A DNA stretch of 64,000 nucleotides, taken from NCBI GenBank assembly GCA_947568835.1, contig OX387611.1:2236001-2300000 (forward strand). The letters run 5' to 3'. This document shows positions 34,821 to 43,828 of the stretch, piece by piece (position 1 is the stretch's first letter; every line of letters starts with the position of its first letter). Made by a program: the position numbers and the translations under genes. Origin of the DNA: Protonemura montana (Eukaryota > Arthropoda > Insecta > Plecoptera > Nemouridae). The notes under the pieces are model-generated. The model did no database searches. It worked only from the letters and a program-made list of their open reading frames with translations, and was not told the DNA's origin.

Positions 34821-35050
34821 ACCCCAACAAAATATTTCTTTAAATATTGTAATAATTTCCCTAAACAAACAATAATATAAAAATATAAAGCTCTATAGGG
34901 TCTTCTCGTCCTTTAAATACATTTAAGCCTTTTAACTTAAAAGTTCAATTCTAATATCAATCACACCGAGACAGTCAGTACCTCGTCCAACCATTCATTC
35001 TAGCCTTCAATTAAAAGACTAATGATTATGCTACCTTTGCATTATGCTAC
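34821..35050 (-). pseudogene. NUMT: mitochondrial 16S rRNA fragment
   Basis: Read on the minus strand: gcaaaggtagcataatcatt, then agtcttttaattgaaggcta, then ggttggacgaggtactgact, then gacgagaagaccctatagag, then tttgttgggg. This is the order of peptidyl-transferase-region (domain IV/V) motifs of animal mitochondrial large-subunit rRNA, with GACGAGAAGACCCTATAGAGCTT diagnostic. The fragment is about 230 bases with no flanking mitochondrial genes, and it is bordered by nuclear CAGCTGAC-like motifs on both sides (34812, 35051). A 10-base piece (attatgctac) is repeated at the right edge. Confidence 0.92.
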
Positions 35051-35493
35051 CGACCGGCTGACCGAGCGGCTGATCGACTAGCTGGGGTAACATTTCACCT
35101 TTTGATTATGGAAATTGCGAAATTTGGTTAAAATTGTGTGCAATTTGGTTAAATTGGTTCATGATTCAGGTTTACTTCCAAATGTAACATTTTGACGGCG
35201 ATTTGAAAGCGTTTTTTTTTTTGTGAAATATTGATAATTGTGTTTGCATCGTGGCTGGCGAGACTAACTGGGCTATGTCTTACAGTTTGATTTTTATTTG
35301 ATTTAAAACCTAGTTAACCTTATATATATGATATGGTCCAACGACCATACGACCCAACGTGACATTTCTACGCTGATTTGATGGGATTTTCATAATGAAT
35401 TTTATTTAAAACTATGTGGCAAGGAGAGATTTGGACAGTTCTCAAACAATGTCAAACAACTTAATTACCGAAGAAACATACATTTTGTCAATT
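35051..35493. other. Spacer, nothing firm
   Basis: Begins with degenerate cggctgaccgagcggctgat motifs related to the CAGCTGAC array, then AT-rich unique DNA with a T-run near 35215. No gene seen. Confidence 0.3.
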
Positions 35494-35820
35494 TTAAGTG
35501 CATATCCGTTCATTAAACATGTTCTTGGTAAGATCTGGTGGAGATGTAAAAGGTATTTCACAAGTTTCACTCTCTAAGAAAAATTTCAAGAAATCATCCA
35601 CGGAAATCTTTTGACAGCCAACGTCGTTTGTTTTCGAAATTGTAATCGTAATCACTTTGGAATTCACAAAGTTTCCACAATGCAGTGACCCCGAGTGACA
35701 TAAGCGGCAAATTTCAAATAAAATAAATGGGGGTACTGTATGGTATTGCATGGTACTGCATGGTATTGCATGGTACTTTTGGTTGTGGTCCCATTTAAAC
35801 CAAAATACCCAGTCCCTCAA
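35494..35820 (-). CDS. Unassigned minus-strand reading frame, doubtful
   Basis: A 108-codon open frame. Its first third overlaps dispersed repeat B and short ggtattgcat repeats and is not protein-like. The remainder (ICRLCHSGSLHCGNF, then NSKVITITISKTNDV, then KISVDDFLKFFLESETCEIP) has a more ordinary amino-acid mix and ends at a natural stop. I do not recognise a family and see no good splice acceptor or promoter. It could be a decayed exon or chance; codon-level conservation would decide. Confidence 0.15.
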   Translation of the reverse strand: MRDWVFWFKWDHNQKYHAIPCSTMQYHTVPPFILFEICRLCHSGSLHCGNFVNSKVITITISKTNDVGCQKISVDDFLKFFLESETCEIPFTSPPDLTKNMFNERICT

Positions 35821-35859
35821 AATCTTAAGCGACCGTTAGGCAGCGGGTACTACTAGTAT
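35774..35859 (+). repeat. Dispersed repeat B, copy 2
   Basis: tacttttggttgtggtccca, then caaaatacccagtccctcaa, then aggcagcgggtactactagt. It matches 5609-5710 apart from a deletion of about 20 bases. It is preceded by four ggtattgcat/ggtactgcat decamers (35731-35770). Confidence 0.7.
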
Positions 35860-36502
35860 CTTATATAAAAGCCTTTATAGTTGCACGAAATTTTATCAAA
35901 TCTTTGCAAATTTCAACAAAACTTCTTGAAATTTCAACACATTTTATCAAATTTCCCACAAACTTCCATAAAATTCCCTGATATTTGTGCATGAAATTCC
36001 CTCGAAGTGAAAATCGCCCGGGAATTGAAACTCAGTTTTGATTAAAGCTGTAGCAATCCAAGATGGCGGCTAATCAGCTGTTAGTTTTCTAACGGACCGT
36101 TACAGGCGACTACATTATGTTGTGTTTATTTAACAAACAGATTGACCACGCCCAATTGCAGGGAACATCTTGGTCGCAGTGGAAAGATTATAAAATGGCC
36201 GACATCAGCAACAAAGATCTCTTATACCAAGCAATTAACGCAGGTTTAACGTGGGTTTAACGCGGGTTTAACGCGGGTTTAAAGATGTTATTCAAGAAGT
36301 GGACTTTCCTTAGAAGGAAAGAAATCAATAATTTATCATAAAATCACTTAAAGTTTAAGTTTAAAGTTAAATAAAGTTTAACTGGAAAAACTTCATCTTT
36401 GTTAAATTTTTTAATTTCGCTGAAATAAATGAGAATCGAATCCGTGGCTAAACATACACAACTAACGTGAGAAATATCGCGTTGCATGTTGAGCGTTCCT
36501 AC
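35860..36502. other. Spacer with YY1-like site and short 11-base repeat
   Basis: Contains caagatggcggc at 36059-36070 and three and a half copies of gtttaacgcgg at 36243-36281. AT-rich intron-like sequence lies next to the exon at 36503. No other feature seen. Confidence 0.35.
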
Positions 36503-36639
36503 CTCAGATTTAAACTGCGTCGGAGCATCGGGTTCACGTTTTATCTCAGCATTGTTGACTAGTGACGTCACCATCATGACGTCAGCAGTCTCGTCGTCAG
36601 CACCGCCCTCTGCCATATCAGCTTCACATCCCGACTCGT
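36503..36639 (-). CDS. Candidate internal coding exon of an acidic nuclear protein
   Basis: On the minus strand a pyrimidine-rich tract ending ttgttcttccag is followed by 137 bases open in one frame, then GAG and gtagg (consensus donor). The exon carries 2 bases completing a codon plus 45 codons, ending in phase 0. The product reads DESGCEADMAEGGADDETAD, then VMMVTSLVNN, then AEIKREPDAPTQFKSE. It is strongly acidic. IKRE and FKSE both fit the SUMO-acceptor pattern (hydrophobic-K-x-E), as in many transcription regulators. Two TGACGTCA palindromes lie within it (36563-36570, 36577-36584). The family is not recognised. The 41-base array starts about 50 bases upstream on the coding strand, within the intron. 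Confidence 0.55.
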
Positions 36640-36689
36640 CTGGAAGAACAAACAAACAAACAAACAAACATTAGATACAGAATCATCCC

Positions 36690-38285
36690 AAGCTCTATCA
36701 AGCAAATACAAGATCAGCTGACTGGATCCTATGCTCTATCTATGTTATTTAAGATCAGCTGGCTGGATCCTATGCTCTATCCAGGTTATTTGAGATCAGC
36801 TGGCTGGATCCTATGCTCTATCCAGGTTATTTGAGATCAGCTGGCTGGATCCTAGCCTCTATCCAGGTTATTTGAGATCAGCTGGCTGGATCCTATGCTC
36901 TATCCAGGTTATTTGAGATCAGCTGGCTGGATCCTATGCTATATCTAGGTTATTTGAGATCAGCTGGCGGGATCCTATGCTCTATCCAGGTTATTTGAGA
37001 TCAGCTGGCTGGATCCTATGCTCTATCCAGGTTATTTGAGATCAGCTGGCTGGATCCTATGCTCTATCCAGGTTATTTGAGATCAGCTGGCTGGATACTA
37101 ATGCTCTATCCAGGTTATTTGAGATCAGCAGCCTGGATCCTAGGTTCAATCCAGGTTATTTGAGATCAGCTGGCTGGATCATATGCTCTATCCAGGTTAT
37201 TTAAGATCAGCTGACTGGATCCTATGTTCTATCCAGGTTATTTGAGATCAGCTGGCTGGATCCTATGTTCTATCCAGGTTATTTGAGATCCGCTGGCTGG
37301 ATCCTATGCTCTATCCAGGTTATATGAGATGAGCTGGCTGGATCCTATGCTCTATCCAGGTTATATGAGATGAGCTGGCTGGATCCTATGTTCTATCCAG
37401 GTTATTTAAGATCCGCTGGCTGGATCCTATGCTCTATCCAGGTTATTTGAGATCAGCTGGCTGGATCCTATGCTCTATCCAGGTTATTTGAGATGAGCTG
37501 CCTGGATCCTATGTTCTATCCAGGTTATTTGAGATCAGCTGGCTGGATCCTATGTTCTATCCAGGTTATTTGAGATCAGCTGACTGGATCCTATGTTCTA
37601 TCCAGGTTATTTGAGATCAGCTGGCTGGATCCTATGTTCTATCCAGGTTATTTGAGATCCGCTGGCTGGATCCTATGCTCTATCCAGGTTATTTGAGATC
37701 AGCTGGCTGGATTCTATGCTCTATCCAGGTTATTTGAGATCAGCAGGCTGGATCCTATGTTCTATCCAGGTTATTTGAGATCAGCTGGCTGGATCCTATG
37801 TTCTATCCACGTTATTTGAGATCAGCTGGATGAATCCTATGCTCTATCCAGGTTATTTCAGATCAGCTGGCTGGATCCTATGCTATATCTAGGTTATTTG
37901 AGATCAGCTGGCGGGATCCTATGCTCTATCCAGGTTATTTGAGATTAGCTGGCTGGATCCTATGCTCTATCCAGGTTATTTGAGATCAGCTGGCTGGATC
38001 CTATGCTATATCTAGGTTATTTGAGATCAGCTGGCGGGATCCTATGCTCTATCCAGGTTATTTGAGATCAGCTGGCTGGATCCTATGCTCTATCCAGGTT
38101 ATTTGAGATCAGCTGGCTGGATCCTATGCTCTATCCAGGTTATTTGAGATCAGCTGGCTGGATCCTATGTTCTATCCAGGTTATTTGAGATCAGCTGGCT
38201 GGATCCTATGTTCTATCCATGTTATTTGAGATCAGCTGGCTGGATCCTATGTTCTATCCACGTTGTTTGAGATCAGCTGACTGGA
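36690..38285 (+). repeat. 41-base satellite array, first block
   Basis: About 39 units of 41 bases containing gatcagctggctggatcc, tatgctctatccaggttat and ttga. It is the same family as 46158-53605. Preceded by (aaac)6 at 36649-36672. If the exons at 36503 and 39528 belong together, this array lies in their intron. Confidence 0.95.
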
Positions 38286-38543
38286 TTCTGTCAACAAACT
38301 TCGGCTGGTTTCTTTTACGATGTCGAGCCATCGATTTCCAGACATCTCCTCTCCCCCTACCCTTCCCACCCCCCTAACCCAACCAGCCATCTACAAACGA
38401 GGCGTCTTTTCATTCATGTGACTCCCGCAATATACAACTGCTAGACATCTTGCATCTCTGTCTGTTGCACGTGCACCGCACTATCTCTCATCCTTGTCTT
38501 ACACATTACCTACTGTAAGTATTCACAGCCTCGTGGTTCTATC

Positions 38544-39412
38544 AGGTTAGGTTAGGTTAGGTTAGGTTAGGTTAGGTTAGGTTAGGTTAGGTTATGTTAG
38601 GTTAGGTTAGGCTAGGTTCAAGTCAGGTTATGTTAGGTTAGGTTAGGTTAGGTAAGGTTAGGTTAGGTTAGGTTAGCTTAGGTCAGATCAGCTCAGGTTA
38701 GGTTAGGTAAGGTAAGGTTAGGTTAGGTTAGGTTAGCTTAGGTCAGATCAGCTCAGGTAAGGTTAGGTTAAGCTAGGTTAGGTTAGGTTAGGTTTTGGTT
38801 AGGTTAGGTAAGGTTAGGTTAGGTTAGGTTAGGTTAGGTAAGGTAAGCTTAGATTAGGTATGGTTTGGTTAGGTTAGGTTAGGTAAGGTTAAGTTAGGAA
38901 ATGTTAGGTAAGCTTAGCTTAGGTATGGTTTGGTTAGGTTAGGTATTGTTTGGCTAGATCAGGTAGGTTAGGTAAGGTAAGGTTAGGTAAGGTTAGGTTA
39001 GGTTAGGTTAGGTTAGGTTAGGTAAGGTAAGGTTAGGTTAGGTTAGATTAGGTTAGGTTTTGGTTAGGTTAGGTAAGGTTAGGTTAGGTTAGGTTAGGTT
39101 AGGTAAGGTAAGCTTAGATTAGGTATGGTTTGGTTAGGTTAGGTTAGGTAAGGTTAAGTTAGGAAATGTTAGGTAAGCTTAGCTTAGGTATGGTTTGGTT
39201 AGGTTAGGTATTGTTTGGCTAGATCAGGTAGGTTAGGTAAGGTAAGGTTAGGTAAGGTAAGGTTAGGTAAGGTTAGGTTAGGTTAGGTTAGGTTAGGTTA
39301 GGTAAGGTAAGGTTAGGTTAGGTTAGATTAGGTTAGGTTTGGTTAGGTAAGGTGAGATGTGATTAGGTTAGGTTAGGTACGGTAAGGTTAGGTTAGATAA
39401 GGCCAGGTTAGG
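38544..39412 (+). repeat. Degenerate pentanucleotide array (ttagg)n
   Basis: About 170 units of aggtt with scattered variants (aggta, agctt, agatc, ggtttggtt). A 265-base block is repeated (for example aggaaatgtt at 38896 and 39161). TTAGG is the arthropod telomere motif, but the degeneracy and internal position argue for an interstitial microsatellite. The flank 38286-38543 is unique with a C-rich tract and a gcacgtgcacc E-box. Confidence 0.9.
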
Positions 39413-39527
39413 TTTGACGCGTGCGTGTTTAGGCGTCCTAAACGCCAGTCACTGCCAAGAAAGGAGGGGAAGTAAGGGGTTGGGAAAGGGGAACGGGGGG
39501 GGGGGGGGGTGGCAGCGTAAAGACGAC

Positions 39528-39552
39528 CTTGACTTTCTGACTCGGAAGACAT
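39528..39552 (-). CDS. Possible first coding exon joining 36503-36639
   Basis: On the minus strand gttcgATG opens MSSESESQ and ends CAAG followed by gtcgtc. The exon leaves one base over, exactly the phase needed by the exon at 36503-36639, giving MSSESESQ-DESGCEADMA. Both parts are acidic/serine-rich. The donor is weak beyond GT and only 8 codons are involved, so chance is possible. The region upstream on this strand (39600-40500) has X-box-like repeats, a CRE and CpG-containing DNA compatible with a promoter. The intron would be about 2.9 kb, mostly satellite. Confidence 0.3.
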
Positions 39553-39621
39553 CGAACCCGCCGTGACGAGCAACGATTAGCTTATCTTTTCAAAAGAGTT
39601 TTCTTTCGCGGGAAAATACGA

Positions 39622-39838
39622 ATGGTTACTACGGGTTGTTATGGTTGCTATGGTTACTACGGGTTGCTATGGTTGCTATGGTTACTACGGGTTGCTATGT
39701 TTGCTATGGTTACCACGGGTTGCTATGTTTGCTATGGTTACTACGGGTTGCTATGGTTGCTATGGTTACTACGGGTTGCTATGGTTGCTATGGTTACTAC
39801 GGGTTGCTATGTTTGCTATGGTTACCACGGGTTATTAT
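39622..39838. repeat. 28-base array with X-box-like palindromes
   Basis: Nearly eight 28-base units built from ggttactacgggttgctat and ggttgctat, themselves two 14-base halves. Each contains gttgctatggttac, close to the RFX X-box (GTTGCCATGGYAAC). Frames such as YGYYGLLWLLW are artefacts. Confidence 0.9.
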
Positions 39839-40499
39839 TGCCTACCTGAGGTCGGCTGGGAATGAATTGTCGCCAACTCTTGTCGTTGTCTTGAAATTAA
39901 GAAGGCCGTGACGTTACCACCGCCTTCCAGATTGAACAAATTACACGCGTGTTCACGCGTTTTCCAGGATAACAAAGTTCAAGTTAATTGAGGTTTTAAC
40001 ACTTTTCCTTCAACTTCAAGAGGTTTTCCAACTTTTCCGCGCGTTTCTTCTTGAAATTAAAGCGGAACACTTCCTTGACGTCACGCGTCGTCTGCGAACT
40101 CGCAGTAATTATTTATCAAATCGCGCCAAAAAATCAGAAAATGTACGAATTTCACCAGAGATTTTTGTGAATTGATGTTTTTAAGAGTTTTCAGAAGTCG
40201 AAGCAAACGAGGGATGCGTTGTTTCCTGCGTTAAGTCGGCATCCCCTTGAAAAACTCGAACACTGGTTCTAATTACGTCGAGTTATTGCCGCTTTATTAA
40301 TTAACTTTTCACTCCCCGTCAGATAATTAATTAAGTAATTAATTAATTAATTCGCTCGCCGTTCGGTTCTAAAAATTCAACTCATCTGAGTTCGGTTTTT
40401 CCGCGCTGCACGAATTGTTGTGGGAACTTTTTTTAGTTTTATTTAGCTTTTGTTTTGCTTCCGATGTCGTCTGGTCTCGTTTTCAACTTTCTAGTTCAA
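39839..40499. other. Spacer, possible promoter region of the minus-strand exon
   Basis: Contains tgacgtca at 40076-40083 next to cacgcgtcg, several CpGs, and a run of attaattaa near 40330-40355. No reading frame of interest. The promoter idea depends on the exon at 39528 being real. Confidence 0.25.
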
Positions 40500-40967
40500 G
40501 TCTACGCCACTGTAATACGCCACTGTACTACGCCACTGTCTCTACGTCACTGTTTCTACGCCACTGTCTCTACGTCACTGTTTCTGCGCCACTGTCTCTA
40601 CGTCACTGTCTCTACGTCACTGTTTCTACGCCACTGTAATACGCCACTGTACTACGCCACTGTCTCTACGTCACTGTCTCTACGTCACTGTTTGTACGCC
40701 ACTGTAATACGCCACTGTACTACGCCACTGTCTCTACGTCACTGTTTCTACGCCACTGTCTCTACGTCACTGTTTCTACGCCACTGTCTCTACGTCACTG
40801 TCTCTACGTCACTGTTTCTACGCCACTGTAATACGCCACTGTACTACGTCACTGTCTCTACGTCACTGTCTCTACGTCACTGTTTCTACGCCACTGTAAT
40901 ACGCCACTGTACTACGCCACTGTCTCTACGTCACTGTCACTACGTCACTGTCTCTACGCCACTGTTC
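40500..40967. repeat. 13/14-base array (tctacgtcactgt / aatacgccactgt)
   Basis: About 34 units mix tctctacgtcactg and tttctacgccactg (14) with aatacgccactgt and actacgccactgt (13). The pair aatacgccactg plus actacgccactg marks the start of a higher-order unit at 40514, 40629, 40705, 40829 and 40897. The long frames are artefacts. Confidence 0.92.
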
Positions 40968-41935
40968 GCTGCACGTTTGGTTTCACCCGGCGGTCGTTGG
41001 TTCGACTCCACGTGCAAGCTTCAGACAAGAATCAATTTAACGCACGCGTCTTTAACTTCGAAACACTTTCAGTTTTTAAACTCAACCCAAACTCGGTTTC
41101 ATTAAATCCTGATTATTAAATTCCAACCGATCACGTGACTGAAAATATTTCCACTTTTTTTGAAAGTAGAATTGCGTCGTTAAACCGCGCGAAATCGCAA
41201 GGAAACATCGTGTGATTTCATGTTGTAGTTGGAAACAACTTTGTTGAACATAACGTAGTGAGATCAGATCAGAATCACATGATCAGACGGTAAAACAGTC
41301 GTTCAAATATCTTAATAAACACCAAATATTGCACAAATAAACACAATCAGTTTTAAAGTACAGAGCACAAGACCGAGGTAATTGTATAGAGGTATTATAA
41401 CGTGACGAAGCCCAGGTCTGTCAAACGGCGAGACAGCTGACGACCTCACGGCTCGACTGCTCGCGTCCAACTGGCACTGAGCGCTCCACGATTTAAACTT
41501 GACGCGCGACCCGCCACCTAGCGGCGACTCGGACAACTAACACCCCTTTCAATGTTGGAGATTATAATTAGATTCTGGGCGGTAATGTCCAGTTGAAATT
41601 CAGGGGTGGGTTTGTAGGGGTGGGAGGAGGTGGGAGGGGGTGGGCAGGAGGTGGGGGTGTAATTCGGTTACTATGGACCGCGCTGAAAACATTGGGCTTC
41701 AAGAGTTTGAGGACTTTGTGTTCAAAAAGGGGGGTTCTTTTATAAAAGGGGATTCTTTTCCAGCGAGGGAAGCGTCGGGCTGTCAATTCAACAACCATTC
41801 TGTGACTGGAACAAACTGATTTGTCATCAACTTATGACGGAACCCAAGCAAGGCTGCAAAATCTCACTTCGAATTGCAATGCACTAATTAGTTTATTTTT
41901 ATTATTAGTAATATTAATAAATTCTCAACAATCGA
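40968..41935. other. Spacer with possible solo LTR and CTCF-like site
   Basis: 41221-41541 begins tgttgtag and ends ctaaca. On the minus strand it reads from TGTTAG to CAACA with a TATA-like tataata and a polyadenylation-poor AT region, which could be a solo LTR, but no target duplication is seen. 41598-41655 is G-rich. cgatcacgtgac lies at about 41129. No gene recognised; the frames at 41312-41536 and 41568-41798 are unconvincing. Confidence 0.25.
41511..41526 (-). promoter_or_regulatory. CTCF-like motif
   Basis: The minus strand reads cgccgctaggtggcgg, which matches the animal CTCF core (CCASYAGRKGGCRS) at all but one position. Related tagcggcga ends occur near 2177 and 23117. Binding is inference. 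Confidence 0.35.
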
Positions 41936-42603
41936 GTCAGGTATTGGATGGGTGATCATCATACACATGACCAGTTCTGTTCGGGAGAGAGGTTGGAGGG
42001 ATGAAAGTTAAGCAACACTGCACTGAGTCAGGTATTGGATGGGTGACCATCATACACATGACCAGTTCTGTTCGGGAGAGAGACTGGAGGGATGAAAGTT
42101 AAGCAACACTGCGCTGGATCGGGTATTTGATGGGTGATCATCATACACATGACCAGTTCTGTTCGAAAGAGAGGTTGGAGGGATGAAAGTTAAGCAACAC
42201 TGCGCTAGGTCATGTATTGGATGGGTGACCATCATACACATGACCAGTTCTGTTCGGGAGAGAGGTTGGAGGGATGAAAGTTAAGCAACACTGCACTGAG
42301 TCAGGTATTGGATGGGTGACCATCATACACATGACCAGTTCTGTTCGGGAGAGATTTTGGAGGGATGAAAGTTAAGCAACACTGCACTGGGTCAGGTATT
42401 GGATGGGTGACCATCATACACATGACCAGTTCTGTTCGGGAGAGAGTTTGGATGGATGAAAGTTAAGCAACACTGCGCTGGGTCAGGTATTGGATGGGTG
42501 ACCATCATACACATGACCAGTTCTGTTCGGGAGAGAGGTTGGATGGATGAAAGTTAAGCAACACTGCGCTGAGTCAGGTATAGGATGGGTGACCATCACA
42601 CAC
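41936..42603 (+). repeat. 91-base 5S-derived satellite array (plus orientation)
   Basis: About 7.3 units with the 5S-like boxes on the plus strand, bounded within the box-C region. Several copies carry gcactgagtc, gagattttgg or gagactgg variants. No SINE tail. With 43384-43828 it forms an inverted pair about 780 bases apart. Confidence 0.95.
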
Positions 42604-43134
42604 ACATTAAAAATAAGTGAATCTGAGATCGCGTCGTACGGCTTGGAACAAGAAGTCTGTGCCTCGGGCTCGGTCGTCATGGTTACAAAAGATGGCTTCG
42701 ATTAATTATCTGAACCACGCCCACTTTGAATCGACTATCAAATGCAAATGAGATTGGAATTAATGAGATGCTAATTACGTTAGATTCAAGCAAGATAATT
42801 ACCAGCGAGTTCAACATAATATTAGCGTACGAGGCAAGCAATGTTAGTCTCGTTCATTTGATATCAACTTCGCTTACAAATAACACTGATGGTTTTTAGA
42901 CTCATTTCTACTTGATTTAAACTTAGCTCAAGTTTTAACAAACACTTTGTGACGTGACTACGTGTTAAAGCGCATTATATAGGGAGGCATGTACGGATTT
43001 GCTCTACAAAATAGCAAATGTGTAACAAGTCCTACAGCCTACAGGAGTTCAGACAATTCTCTAGAAGCACTTTTTTCTTATTTTCGATAAATTTTGACTG
43101 CAGTCGTTGCAGTGTCCCACTCGAGACCTAGGTA
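42604..43134. repeat. Spacer with fragments of dispersed elements
   Basis: 42893-42950 (tttttagactcatttctact, then aaacttagctcaagttttaa) is the start of the foldback/MITE family. It runs into dispersed repeat D at 42955-43095 (ttatatagggaggcatgtac, then ggatttgctctacaaaatag, then cagacaattctcta), which recurs at 61433-61590. The remainder is unique. Confidence 0.65.
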
Positions 43135-43135
43135 A

Positions 43136-43828
43136 TTATTATTATTTTTATTATTATTTGTGGTGTTTAACGACGCACTGTTTTGACATCTGGTCATGCG
43201 GCACTGGTCTAATGGCGTCGGTGAATGAGCGGATGATGATGAAGCTAACCTAGCCTAGAAGGGAGGGTAACCCGGTGCCATCACGTAGCCTACTCCTGTC
43301 GAAGACCAAGGGGACAACTGGCTTAACGTCCCTTCCGAAGGACGGTACAACGCGAAAAACAAGATTCCTCCACAAATCATTGGATGGTCATCCATCCAAT
43401 ACCTGACCCAGCGCATTGTTGCTTAACTTTCATCCCTCCAACCTCTCTCCCGAACAGAACTGATCATGTGTATGATGGTCACCCATCCAATACCTGACCC
43501 AGCGCAGTGTTGCTTAACTTTCATCCATCCAACCTCTCTCCCGAACAGAACTGGTCATGTGTATGATGGTCACCCATCCAATACCTGACCCAGCGCAGTG
43601 TTGCTTAACTTTCATCCCTCCAACCTCTCTCCCAAACAGAACTGGTCATGTGTATGATGGTCACCCATCCAATACCTGACCCAGCGCAGTGTAGCTTAAC
43701 TTTCATCCCTCCAACCTCTCTCCCGAACAGAACTGGTCATGTGTATGATGGTCACCCATCCAATACCTGACCCAGCGCAGTGTTGCTTAACTTTCATCCA
43801 TCCAACCTCTCTCCCGAACAGAACTGTA
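43136..43828 (-). mobile_element. 5S-headed SINE, second copy (minus strand)
   Basis: On the minus strand: 91-base units (43828 down to about 43384), then gatttgtggaggaatcttg, cgttgtaccgtccttcggaa, gggacgttaagcc, gacaggagtaggctacgtg, and a tail gcgtcgttaaacacc plus (aat)n at 43136-43165. The body order matches 5225-5512. Its 5S head beyond the 91-base units is not recognisable. A segment cagtcgttgcag...ccactcgagacc occurs on both sides (43103, 43864). Confidence 0.85.
43384..43828 (-). repeat. 91-base units inside the second SINE
   Basis: Nearly five units, minus orientation, continuous with the SINE body at the low-coordinate side through gaccatccaatg. The adjacent minus frame at 43794-43997 (HMKGVVHLLGSRVEDCNDWP) runs from unique DNA into the repeat and is not assigned. 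Confidence 0.93.

Noticed and set aside
38544-39412. Telomere or telomeric fusion (TTAGG)
   Set aside because: Degenerate, internal, and with block duplication; no head-to-head orientation change seen.
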